From positions 18,608,398 to 18,672,397 of the forward strand of contig NC_012875.2 in assembly GCF_000003195.3 (NCBI RefSeq): a stretch of DNA of 64,000 nt, in the 5' to 3' direction. The translations under genes and the position numbers were made by a program. The stretch comes from Sorghum bicolor. Lineage: Eukaryota; Streptophyta; Magnoliopsida; Poales; Poaceae. Positions 9,611-21,182 of the stretch are shown here, one piece after another. The notes below the pieces were generated by a model. It saw only the letters and a program-made list of their open reading frames with translations. It was not told the origin of the DNA and did not search any database. Each line of letters begins with the position of its first letter. Positions within the stretch are counted from its first letter, which is position 1.

Positions 9611-12179
9611 CTAAGAAGACGGTGGATGAGGCGGAGCAGTGGAGTCCCTCGGCACGGCCACGAAGCGAGCTGCATCATCTGAACTGTCGGCCGTCGAGGC
9701 AGAGGAAGTAGAGTGACCCTCTGAAGCTGCAGGAGCTGGTGAAGCGGTCCGGGTCTGCTCTGGAGCTGTCACAGGTTGTGCTGGCTGCTCGAGTCCGACT
9801 GACGAAGCAGGCACGGGCTCGGTCGCGGTAGCTGTCGTCTCAGGTACTGTAGAAGATGGTGCAAGCTGCTCGGATGACGCTACAGACGACGACAGAAGCT
9901 CTGTAGTGGTAACTGGCACCGTAAAGACTGTAGGGGCCTGCAGAGGAGGAGGCGTAGGGTCACCAGTCAGAGCACTGTAGGTGAAGCTGAGGTGCGGATC
10001 TGTCTACGAGTCCCACACAAGCTGTGATGCTGAAGCTGACTGAGGAGTGAAGCCTGAGCGGAGAGGAGTAAACTGAGGTACCTGCTCAAAGCCTGAAGAG
10101 ATAGCACCCTGAGACACCTGGTGCTGTGGCGTCGAAAATGGCTGACTCTGAGCTGGTAGCGGGAGAGGCTGCTGAGACGGGCTCTGAGTCTGGGGCGCCG
10201 GAGTAGGTGGCCTGACAGTCGAGGTGCCTGGGAGCTGAATCTGCGGTAGCTGGATCCCTGAGGCGGCCATGAGAGCGGCCATCATCGCTGTCTGCTGGGC
10301 CTGGAAAGCAAGCTGCTGCTCCTGAAAGGTGAGAAGCTGACGCTGGAGCTCATCCTGCCTGGCCTGCATGGCTGCATTGATGGCAGCCTGGTCCCTGTCT
10401 CACCTCGCCTGCTCCTCAGCTGCGCGGCGCTGGTCTGCCCTCATCCCCTCTAAGATAGCAAGCAGGGCGGGGTCTGAAGCACTCGAAGAACCGCCTGCCT
10501 CGTGGTCGTGTGCTCTGGGAGGGAGATCTGTCACTGGCGGCTGATAGTCATCATCTGAGCTGTCTGACGCAAAATCAAACTCTCCCTCAGCCTCTGCATC
10601 GGCGAAAATTCCAATCGCTATGTCCTGCTACTCCTCTGACTCTGCAACTGCTGTTGTACTGCGGGTGCCCCTAGGAGAAGGTGGGGGCACCGGTCCACGT
10701 GGAGCACGAGGAGGAGGTGTAGCGCGAAGGTCTTGGTGCGCTCTCAACATCTGCCTGGGGTCGTAGTGGGGGAAGACGGTGTCTGACTCTGTGAACTCCC
10801 TCTGCAAGTGAGCTGGCAGGGGCAGTGGCCTAGCACGAAGTATAAGCAAGGTGATCCAATGTGCGTAGGGCAACTGATGCTGGCCCCTGAAGCTCTCTGA
10901 GATGGTGTCCTCTATCTCTGAGACAATCAGATCCCATAGGTCAAACTGTGTCTGAGTGATGAGGTGAGCAACGAGCCACTGCTGAATACGAGTGAATCCG
11001 TCTCTGTAGCCTGTCCTAGGGAGAAGAGTCTTCCTCAACACAAAGTCGAGGATCCTAGCTGGGCGTGTCAAATCTCCCACTGTCCTGCTGGAGCCCTCCC
11101 CAAAAGGTGGACGGAAACAGGGAGTCACGAAGTTAACCGGTGGTACCTCACCACCGTGAGGACGACGAGGGAGATCCACGTTCCCGTAGCACAGCTGGTG
11201 AATCCTGGTGGGAGAGGCTCGCAGTCCAAGCACCTCTCTAGCCCTCTGAGCTGTCACTCTGTAGTCTGTCCCTGCCAGTGCGTAGTGGATATAACTGTGA
11301 TCTGGAGAAACCCACACTGACGCGTAGAACTCTCTGACCCACTGCTCACAGTAAGTGCTGGGGAGTGCTAGTAACTCTGGAAGTCCGTGGAGGTAGGTGA
11401 AATACTGACGAATGTCTGCTCCAACCACGTTCCCCAGTATCTCTAGGTCTATCACTCTGTGCTCCCTGAACTGTGCCTGAGAGCGAACCAGTGCCTCGTA
11501 GATGTCCTCCTAGACGACAGTGTAGAACCTGGCACCAGCTCTGGGATCCCTGGCAGCTGGAAACCAGGTGGGAAACGGAACGAACCTCAGCTGCTGGATC
11601 TCTCTGGCTGACACAAGAGTGAGATCCCTGTGGATCCTAACTGGCCTCTGTCGTGAAGCTGGAGTGCCTCTGGCTGGTGTGGCACGAGCAGTGGAGGTAG
11701 ACTGACTCTGCGTACCAGTCCGAGGAGTGGCCTGGGTACGAGCACGAGTTGACCTCCTGACGGTCTGCTACTGCTCCTGCTCCTGTGCTGGACCCTCTGC
11801 CTGGGTCTCTATCTCAGTCTCTGGATCCTCCTGAGCCTGATCCCTAACCACGAGCCTAATCCTCTGTCCTCCAATCGTCACGGTGCCAGGAGGGGATCCA
11901 TGGAATGCCTCTGTCTCAAGAACTGCACGCCGCTGCCGTGGCGTGAGGTCATCCCCAATCCTCAGGGCACCTAAACGACCACCCCTCTCGGCTGCCTCAG
12001 CCGCGGCTGCAACTGCCTCTGCGACCTCTGTCACTGGCCTTCCGCTTCTTGGTGGCCAGCTTCTTGCCTTTCCCTTTCTCTGCCACTGACAGGCGACGGG
12101 GAGGATCACCTCCACCATCACCCCCTGGGGAACCTCCTGAGCCAGCTGCCGGACCACTGACGTTCTTGGTACGAGCCAT
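9611..12179 (-). pseudogene. Sirevirus ORF in env position (putative plant transposon protein-like), several stops
   Basis: One long reading unit lies downstream of pol. It starts at 12179 (MARTKNVSGPAAGSGG) with a Gly/Pro and Lys-rich N-terminus. A frameshift lies near 12040. Then comes a charged segment and a folded domain at about 11455-10800 (REFYASVWV, YRVTAQRAREVLGL, FTRIQQWLVAHLITQ). The domain resembles the 'putative plant transposon protein' family. A Gln-rich helix and a Pro/Ser/Thr-rich tail ending at 9611 follow. In-frame TAG codons are at 11768-11770, 11510-11512, 10628-10630 and 10004-10006, with a TGA at 10400-10402. No signal peptide or membrane segment is evident, so an envelope role is not supported. 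Confidence 0.6.
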
Positions 12180-12750
12180 TGCAAAACAAGCGTCCGACAA
12201 ACAACAGACTGACAATGGAGAACAACGCGTTGCAGATAATAGACAAGATAGGGTATATATAAGAAATTATAACAACTAGAGGTGAGTGAACCCTATAGAT
12301 CGCAAGAGTAGACGAGGAACGGGAGCGAATAGCTTAAGATCCACAAACGAGATGCGTTCCGGATGAAATATCACGATCGGAAACTGTCAGAGAACGCGTA
12401 TCTTCTCCTTAAGGTGCCGCACAGGGTTAACGAAGAAGATCGAGGTCAATAACCCTTTTCTAATCCAATGAAACGAAACCTCAAACACCTTAAGGGCATG
12501 AACCAAAGGACTCACCCAAACCCTTGAAATCTCGCGAAAACAGATCCACGCGAGAAGAGGAGGGAGGGGGACGAGTCCGCGGCGGATCTGGCGCGAGGAA
12601 ACCTCCAAGGACGCCGGAGATTGGCGTCAACGACGGCGGCGGCGAAGTCGGCGAGATGGCTTAGGGCTCGGTTGCGGAAGACTTCGCGAGAAGAGAAAGA
12701 AAACTAACCGATCAAGATCCGGGGGCGCGGGTTAAATGCGCTGTCCGCGG
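12180..12750 (-). other. Leader of the env-position ORF
   Basis: No ORF is supported. Moderately GC-rich sequence separates the palindrome field from the ORF start. Confidence 0.45.
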
Positions 12751-12961
12751 GGTCACCGGACGCTCTTTATGTGGCACCGGACGCGTCCGGTGACCACCGG
12801 ACTCATGCGCAGAGAGGTCTGCAAATCTGCATCGCACCGGACGATGGGCACCGGACGCTGGCTTTAGCGTCCGGTGCTTCAGGTCACACTAGGTGAGCAC
12901 CGGACGCACCTCACCGGACGCTGCAGGGACACTGTTCCTGCGTCCGGTGAGTGCAGTCTGG
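12751..12961. repeat. Second CACCGGACGC palindrome field, between pol and env-position ORF
   Basis: At least eight copies of the same ACCGGACGC / GCGTCCGGTG unit found in the LTRs occur here. The field continues at 20634-20668 on the other side of Athila B, which inserted into it. On the minus strand it lies upstream of the env-position ORF. Confidence 0.8.
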
Positions 12962-12966
12962 CACAC

Positions 12967-14245
12967 TGTTGGGTATTTTAAACGCAAACAGAAAAATCCG
13001 CAAGCGCACGGATACCGATGTAGCCTTCACCCGGGAGTATTCCAGAGTATCGATTTTCCACAGAGAACGTGAGTGTACTAATTAAGATCCAAGATCGCCC
13101 AAGGATAACTATATAATTATTTTTGGTGGGAAGAGAGGAAGTTTCCTGAGAGTTCTCTAGTTGATCTAAGAATCAAGAATTACTTCAAGATTATCTATAT
13201 CGGGACATCAGAGCACTAACCACAGAAAGAGATGAGAAGGGGGCTAGGAAGGTCTGACTACGGTCCTACAAACACCGATCCGAACGTGGTGGAATACGTC
13301 GACCGTTAGGGCTGTCACTACCCTAAGGCTACCACAACAATCCGCAGGATTGGGTGGAATTCCAGGTAATTGCAAGACTAAACACCACGTCTAATCTATT
13401 AATTACTACTCTAGCGTTATAAAGACTAGAGCACTTGATGCAAGCGGGAATCCAATAAATAACTTGAATATAAATAAAAGTAATTAGAGAACTCAGGATT
13501 ATGAATTGAAGAACCTGGAGAACGATGAAGAACGAACCAGATGCTGCAAAAGTATAATGTTGAGGAAGATCCGACAGATTCGGCTCCTCCTCCGCTCTCC
13601 TCTTCTCTCTCCCTATTTTCTAGATTATAACTAGAACTAACTAGAACTAGAACTAGAGGAACTAGAACTAGAACTAGATGAACTAGAACTAGATCTAGAT
13701 GAACTAGAGGTAGAACTAGAAGAACTAGAGGGATCCTCTCTACTTGGATGAAGAATTGAAACCCTAGCTTTGATTCTGTAGAAGAGGTATGATCTCCAGG
13801 GGCCAGGAGGGTCTGGTTTTATAGTCCCTTCAAGTGAATCTGGGCCGTCGGATCAAACCGACATTGATCGCACGGTTTTCCTTGATCCTTTAGGTCGGTG
13901 GAGCGTTGTCCGCGAAACGTGTCCTGATTGGGCACTGTAGCTGGGCGGGCGCCCAGGAGAGTTGGGCGGGCGCCCTGCCTCCGAGCTCGATTTCCTTCCC
14001 GTTCGTTCCCGTGGCTTCTGGAGTCTTCTAGATGATAGAAAATTGCGCGGCACGTTAATATCTCTATGTAAACCCGACGTGTGGGCCTTTCTTCCGTATT
14101 TCCTGATAACCCCCTACAAAAATAGACAAACACCAAAACTCGTGGAATTCTGTCAGATAAAACCCTAAGTCTAGGTGTTGGTTGCATTTGGATCCTTTTC
14201 CATGATTAATTGATAGTTAATTGTGAGCATTAAGGACCGTCAACA
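12967..14245 (-). repeat. 3' LTR of Athila B
   Basis: TGTTG...CAACA borders; minus-strand TATAAAA at 13817-13823; AACTAG minisatellite at about 13626-13733; two GGGCGGGCGCCC blocks at about 13945-13976. Confidence 0.92.
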
Positions 14246-14260
14246 AGCTCCCCCAAGCTT
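14246..14260 (-). other. Athila B polypurine tract
   Basis: Minus-strand AAGCTTGGGGGAGCT lies immediately before the 3' LTR. Confidence 0.85.
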
Positions 14261-16418
14261 AACCTTTGCTCGTCCCTGAGCAAAGATGAACTCAAGAGTT
14301 TCTGCAGTGGTTTCATAACTTAAAGATACACATGCGTTTAAACAAGATCTCATCTTTGGTTAGAGTAAACTGTTAAGACTTAAAACTTACTCATTTACCT
14401 TTCACCATGGGACTTGTAACCGTCACTTCTGTCTTGAGCAGTTAAAAGATAGAACGGTCTAGTCAAGCGCCATGTCTCTTGTTCTTCGATTAACTATAGC
14501 TCTAGAGTTTTTGCAGATTTTCAAATAAAACTCAGAGATTCCTTGTATGACTCTCTCTAGTCTCTCTTTTGTGGTATTTCTGGATCCTTACCAAGGCAGT
14601 AAAGGTGTATGCCTTCTCTCAAAGTATGTGGTATTTTTGGTATGAGTCATAGTGACATTGCCTTCTCTCTCACCCTACTCTAATAAGGTTTTGATATCTG
14701 GAGCTCATAGGTGGGAGACAGCTAATACATACTTACAAGACATTTATTGCATAGTCAAACCATGGATCCAGAAGAACAAGTCAATAAGTCAAATCAAGAT
14801 GTGCATGTGTGGCGAATGAATGGTGTATGGTGATGATGGTGATAACAATGGTGAAAGTCTAATTCTACTTGTGCTCTTTTGAGGGGATACATACCTTTCT
14901 TGCTGTTTTGAAACTTTTTGAGGAGAATGAGATGCTCTATATTTTCTTTTTTTTTCTTTTCTCTCAGGTGGGTATCTTGTACCCCTAATTCTACTGTCGG
15001 ACACTTGTCCATTTTTACCTCTCGTCTCACTTTTTTTTCTTTCGAGGTTCCGGGCACTTGCCCCTTTTTATTTCCTTGTATTCACTTTTTTTTTCTCTCT
15101 CTCTTCTTTTTTTAGAGCACTCATCTCATGAGATAATATAGCAAGTGGTAGTAACCAAGATAACTTGAGCATTTATTTCAAAGGGGAAAACAGAAATATT
15201 TTTGGCTATTCTCTCCCAGATTAGGAGTAGAATATTTTTGAGTGGTTGTGGAGATGGAAATGAGTGGATGTATGTGGATGCGTAGAAGCAGCATGTGTGA
15301 GTGAACGTGCAAATGAATCTTGATTTAACCACATGACAAGCTCCTAAGGGTCTACACAGCTTGACCACACTCAATGCTCATAAGCAGTAAAAAGTAAATG
15401 TGTGGCTCATAGTCTAGCAAGCATGTATATATGGCTGTGGTAGAAATTTAAACTCTCATCATACAGGAACTCATCATGCAACAATTTAAAGATTTTCAAA
15501 GACAAAATTCTCCAGAATTCTAGCATCTCTAGGAATAGATAAACAGCAGCTCAACCTTCCCATATCATATCCGTTAACGACTTAGAAGTTATATCAAATA
15601 CTCTTCCCACAAGTTCAGGTTTAGAGCAAATCTTAATTAATAACAGTCATGCCTAAACTTGAGAGAGATTTCAATTTTGAGAACTAGTCATGACAGAGCA
15701 ACTATTCATCATTTCCAAGTGAGAGCTTATCATGAGGGTTCATAGCAAATTTTATTTATTTATTTATTTAGCAAACTAAGAAAAGATATATATGCACAAA
15801 ATCTTTATTTAGGTTTATATGATTATGCATCTTTTTATTATTAGAGTAAAGTATAAACGTGAGTAGAATACTTAGCTGGATAAATGGGGGTGCTCTCCCC
15901 TAAACTGGATTTGACGCAATTTCTTCTAATGTAGCTAGCAGGTGGCGGAGGTGTATTTGAATGTCGGCAGCACCCTGACAGTGATTAGGATGCCCTCCGT
16001 CTACTAGTCTTCTTTGATCCTTGAATTCTGTGGAGCTCAAATAGACAACAAAGCTTTGTGGAACTAGTTAAGTGTTAGCATAAATATCTAGCCTTTATCA
16101 TGTTGAGCCTCCTCAATAAATGTTACTCTCTTTAGTAGGATCATAAATTTATTTTTATATTTTCATTTATATAGGACAGGAATATATATATTTATTTTTA
16201 CGCCACCACAGTGAATGTACTTATGGGTTTTATGCCATGAGCATACTCACATGGGGCTTACTATTTTTAACATTTTTATTTTCTTTTCAAGATAGCATGA
16301 ACCTGGTTAACTAAGCAAACTATTTTAAATAATTGAAAGGAAAAGGATAACTACCAAGTTTACCTCTTGGCAAGGCGTTCGGTGTTTTTAAGTCCTCCGA
16401 ACGAGACTCTCTGTTTTC
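14261..16418 (-). other. Athila B long 3' non-coding region
   Basis: No supported ORF. T-rich runs (14940-15115) and a TTTA microsatellite (about 15752-15773) are present. It is homologous along most of its length to 39880-41760 in Athila D. Confidence 0.7.
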
Positions 16419-17530
16419 TCAATCGTCCTGGGATTCGATGGATGGCGTAGTCGGTGGTTCCGGCGGTGCCTGGTCTTCGTGTATAACTATCTTCTCTCTC
16501 CACACCTGACTCGGTGCTACGGTATCCTCAGGACAGTTCTGTTCAAGCTTTATGTCTTCAGACCTTACAACTTCTCCTTCATAGTCTACCCATCCGTCCT
16601 TGATGATTTTGCCTTCTCTGGTTACGGTTGCGTCGTCTTCTTCTTGTCCTGACCTGCTTAGAGTCGTCAACTATATAATTAAGGTCAGTAAAATAGCGGC
16701 GTACCTTGTTAGAGGGCAAGTTCATGTGGACTTCTCCGGTTCCAATGTAGATGATTGCTTTAACGGTGCTGAGGAACGGTCTCCCAATGGTGATGGGTGG
16801 ATTGTACTCGTCTTCTCCCATGTCAATAACCTTAAAAGCATCTGGAGCTGAATGTATGTTGGTTGTAGGGACATGGTTCTATGCAGGAGCTGATAAGTGA
16901 CTGCGGCCATTATGTTGACGTTAGATCCGGTGTCGTAGAGTGTCTTCTGAAAAGAATATCCGTTGATTGTGCACTCGATGCTTGGCATGCCTGGGTCGTC
17001 CTTTTTGGTCAGGAACGGTGACTTAAATAGATGATCTTGACCTCCTTGAACTGCAGTGACCATCTTAGCTGACTCGGTCCACACTTGCTTGTTCCTGTTC
17101 CTCCTGTTGGTCCTCTTCCTTGGTTCATGTCGGAAATGCTCTGAGATTTGTGTAGTTTTGTTCTTGAAGGAAAACATCTCCTTCTTCCCCTTGATGTAGA
17201 AACTGATCTTGGCAGCACTAGTGTAGATGATAGCTCCCAAGGTGTTCACGAATGGCCTCCCTAGGATGATGGGTGCCCTCTCATCAGTATCAGTCTCTAT
17301 CACCACCAAGTCTATTGGAGCGTATAAGATACCAACTCGGACGTAGAGGTTCTTCAATATTCCCTTTGGGAAACTTAGTGTCTGATCTGCAAGCTGCAAA
17401 CACATGGTTGTTTCTTATAAAGGATGTGTAAAGAATTTTTCATAGAGTACCCTGGGCATAATGTTGATGCTGGAGCCAAAGTCACAGAGTGCTTCTGGGA
17501 AGTCCACCATGCCGATGGAGATCGGGATGA
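16419..17530 (-). pseudogene. Athila B double retropepsin-like region
   Basis: Two aspartic-protease-like modules follow each other. The first, reading from about 17525, has CDFGSSINIMPRVLYEK and the flap/second-strand motif APIILGRPFVNTLGAIIY, with an in-frame TAA between them near 17420. The second has YDTGSNVNIMAAVTYQLL (near 16930) and PITIGRPFLSTVKAIIYIG (near 16760), with a frameshift between. A basic Arg/Asn linker separates them. Athila-type proteases cleave Gag-Pol. DFG in place of D-T/S-G in the first module may abolish catalysis. No reverse transcriptase follows. Confidence 0.65.
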
Positions 17531-19325
17531 CAGGGCGTCCTGATTGTCTCTCTTGACCGACAGAAATTCAGTAATTACTTCCACAATGAGGTTACTCCAG
17601 TAGTTACATCCTCAAGCATCTCAGGGCAGTGTTTGCATGAGTGTCCAGTATCTCCAGCGTGTTTGTGCTCATAGATCGATGTTCTTCACTTTGGTGGAGT
17701 CTGGGAGTTGTAAAACTCCTTCATATTTTGCTCAAAGTGTACCTACTCATAGAGACAAGGCAGAGATCAAGTGCATGGGCCCTGTTGGTGGAAAACACCA
17801 ACAGAACCAAAAGTGTATTTGCTCTTCTCTATCCTTAAGCATAGTGAGCAAGACAAAGTTGATGGATAATAAGATCATAAGTGTAGCATTTAAAATATTT
17901 GTCAGATCAGATCACTCAACCTAATGGAAAGATAATCTATCTATACATATGTTTTGTTTATATCTTCCAAAGATTGAGTGTGCAACATTTTAGCTTATAT
18001 GATTAGGAGTATGGGATCACAAAGGTGGAAGGTCTAAACATGTTGAATCGATTAGGTTGGTTAATCTAGAGTTGTAAATCATACATGTTTGTCTCTTTTA
18101 TTCATGTGAACGCCAGAACAAAGGAGAAGCTTATAAAAGTGATAGTCAAGTACCTTAAGATGTTACCTTACTTGAAGAGTGATGGTACAGTATCACCTTG
18201 TGGAAGCTTTCCTCTCTTAGCGGTTGTGCATCGTGTTTGTGGCACCTCCATGGATCATCTCTTGTGAGCTATGCCTTCCTTGTGTAAATTGTTAAACTTC
18301 ATGTGTGTCTCTCTTTGTCTCCAATGTGAGTTTATCTAAGGACTTTCCAGGTCGATATTGAAAGTTTTCCTACAGGGGTTAGTCCAACAAAATATACCAA
18401 TGTCTACACAAGCAGTTTTTAGTTCAATAACCAAACTAGACTCCATGTCTAATTAGATTAAGGAAGGCTGTTTAACCTAAGCACCATGCTTAATTTAAAA
18501 ACCAATAGAAGTATGTACAGTACTTCCAAACTAACACTTACTAGGATAAACAAAGGTAGCGTGATGGCTTTTATAGAGATCTATTCAAGTGGAGATGAAG
18601 TAGTGTGATTAGTATTTAACAAATTGAGCATGTCTCAAAGGTAGGGACAACCAACATAGCAACATGGCAAAGGATGTTTTTAATGTAAAGTACTCCCCCA
18701 AGCTTGAATTTTGCAAAATTCAAGTTTGGATGAATTTAATTCAATGTTGTATGATGATTGGTTGGACATACCTTGTGCTTGTCATTCATCCGATCTTCTT
18801 GCTCCAATCCTGAAAAGGTTAGTGACAAGAATACCCGAAGGAATTTTTTACAATTATCCTTATATGCTCAATACACAAGGTAATGTTGTAAATAATTAAA
18901 AGCTCATGTTACGATCTGATCAGTGCTTATTTTAGGACACTAAGCTTGTCCTTGGGAAACCATCAATTTATGTCAGTGAAGTGGTTTCCCCTCCAACGCT
19001 GACCTATATCAAGATCAACTCAACGAGATCTGCAATATTTAATATAGACATATGCATCGACAACCGCCCTTTTAAAGTTTTTATGAATAGAAAGGAAGAG
19101 GGGGTTGGAGATCTCAAATGTGGTGATGCTGAGAGACCAATGGATTGTGAAGATGTTGCATATAAGCATGGAGTAAATGAAGTGGCTATGAAATAAATTC
19201 CATGCTCATTAATGCTTAGAGTGAAATCCATGTGGTATGGTGAAAGTGATAAGGTGAGTGTGGTAAAAAAAGAAAAGAAAAAGGATACACGGACGACTTG
19301 GTTCGAAACTAGCACAACTACCATT
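17531..19325 (-). other. Athila B 5' internal non-coding region
   Basis: No supported gene. The segment 18797-19195 matches 41775-42180 in Athila D. The region where D has gag is absent here. A CTCCCCCAAGCTTG tract at about 18693-18706 resembles an internal copy of the polypurine tract. Confidence 0.6.
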
Positions 19326-19342
19326 CCCCGGCAACGGCGCCA
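19326..19342 (-). other. Athila B primer-binding site, tRNA-Asp type
   Basis: Minus-strand TGGCGCCGTTGCCGGGG lies 7 bp inside the 5' LTR. It is identical to the site in Athila A. Confidence 0.88.
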
Positions 19343-19349
19343 GAAAGCT

Positions 19350-20628
19350 TGTTGGGCATTTTAAACGCAAACAGAAAAATCCGCAAGCGCACGGATACCG
19401 ATGTAGCCTTCACCCGGGAGTATTCCAGAGTATCGATTTTCCACAGAGAACGTGAGTGTACTAATTAAGATCCAAGATCGCCCAAGGATAACTATATAAT
19501 TATTTTTGGTGGGAAGAGAAGAAGTTTCCTGAGAGTTCTCTAGTTGATCTAAGAATCAAGAATTACTTCAAGATTATCTATATCGGGACATCAGAGCACT
19601 AACCACAGAAAGAGATGAGAAGGGGGCTAGGAAGGTCTGACTACGGTCCTACAAACACCGATCCGAACGTGGTGGAATACGTCGACCGTTAGGGCTGTCA
19701 CTACCCTAAGGCTACCACAACAATCCGCAGGATTGGGTGCAATTCCAGGTAATTGCAAGACTAAACACCACGTCTAATCTATTAATTACTACTCTAGCGT
19801 TATAAAGACTAGAGCACTTGATGCAAGCGGGAATCCAATAAATAACTTGAATATAAATAAAAGTAATTAGAGAACTCAGGATTATGAATTGAAGAACCTG
19901 GAGAACGATGAAGAACGAACCAGATGCTGCAAAAGTATAATGTTGAGGAAGATCCGACAGATCCGGCTCCTCCTCCGCTCTCCTCTTCTCTCTCCCTATT
20001 TTCTAGATTACAACTAGAACTAACTAGAACTAGAACTAGAGGAACTAGAACTAGAACTAGATGAACTAGAACTAGATCTAGATGAACTAGAGGTAGAACT
20101 AGAAGAACTAGAGGGATCCTCTCTACTTGGATGAAGAATTGAAACCCTAGCTTTGATTCTGTAGAAGAGGTATGATCTCCAGGGGCCAGGGGGGTCTGGT
20201 TTTATAGTCCCTTCAAGTGAATCTGGGCCGTCGGATCAAACCGACATTGATCGCACGGTTTTCCCTGATCCTTTAGGTCGGTGGAGCGTTGTCCGCGAAA
20301 CGTGTCCTGATTGGGCATTGTAGCTGGGCGGGCGCCCAGGAGAGTTGGGCGGGCGCCCTGCCTCCGAGCTCGATTTCCTTCCCGTTCGTTCCCGTGGCTT
20401 CTGGAGTCTTCTAGATGATAGAAAATTGCGCGGCACGTTAATATCTCTATGTAAACCCGACGTGTGGGCCTTTCTTCCGTATTTCCTGATAACCCCCTGC
20501 AGAAATAGACAAACACCAAAACTCGTGGAATTCTGTCAGATAAAACCCTAAGTCTAGGTGTTGGTTGCATTTGGATCCTTTTCCATGATTAATTGATAGT
20601 TAATTGTGAGCATTAAGGACCGTCAACA
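19350..20628 (-). repeat. 5' LTR of Athila B
   Basis: Same length (1279 bp) and borders as the 3' LTR. Minus-strand TATAAAA at 20200-20206, the expected promoter of the element. Confidence 0.92.
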
Positions 20629-20633
20629 CACAC

Positions 20634-21182
20634 TCACCGCACCGGACGCACAGAGGCAGCGTCCGGTGCTCCTCTGAGCACTTTTTCAACTAAGTACCAC
20701 GTCCGACTTTGACCCAACCAAGTTCCATCTTCAATAACACACAAATAAACACCAAATGGAATTGGTATGAGTGACTTCTCTCAAACCCTCAAATTTTCAC
20801 AAATATTTAGCCATAGGCTTAGTAGTTTTTATGAAAATAATTCGAGAAAATCACCAAGGAGCATCATATGGCCATAAAGCTTGGGGTTTAAATCACAATG
20901 GGCTTTGAATGCTCCCCCTATCTAAGGACGAACACAGCGGATGCTCAACGAACAACCGAAAAGAAACGGTCAACTAACAAGCATGCATATGATATGAGTT
21001 GTAATGCAATACTTGAAAGTAAACTAATGCTTGTCAAGTTTGATCCAAGGTTAAGCTTTTTCACACACACAAGGGGGTTATCTTAACCATGTTAGACAAG
21101 CCCTATATGCAAGTTGGATTTTAGTTTTAGTATGCATGATATGCCAAGCAAAAGTTATTTACAAGATTCAACACACAACTTT
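20634..21182 (-). other. Sirevirus post-pol spacer
   Basis: No ORF is supported. It contains the continuation of the palindrome field (20634-20668) and an isolated AGGGGGAG tract (minus strand) near 20911. Confidence 0.6.

Larger units (their letters stand above)
12967..20628 (-). mobile_element. Complete Athila-like gypsy B (non-autonomous)
   Basis: Two 1279-bp LTRs, primer site, polypurine tract and a CACAC target duplication (12962-12966 and 20629-20633) define the whole element. The interior (about 5.1 kb) has no gag, reverse transcriptase or integrase, only two protease-like domains. The LTRs differ at roughly ten positions by eye (about 0.8%), so it is young and younger than its Sirevirus host. 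Its leader provides the uninterrupted site matching the CACTA insertion in Athila A. Confidence 0.93.

Noticed and set aside
9611..12179. Envelope glycoprotein in the env position of the Sirevirus
   Set aside because: No signal peptide, transmembrane segment or cleavage site; the folded part resembles a plant transposon-associated domain.
13626..13733. CRISPR or centromere-type satellite from the AACTAG array
   Set aside because: A short minisatellite confined to the LTR, with no spacers and only about 100 bp.
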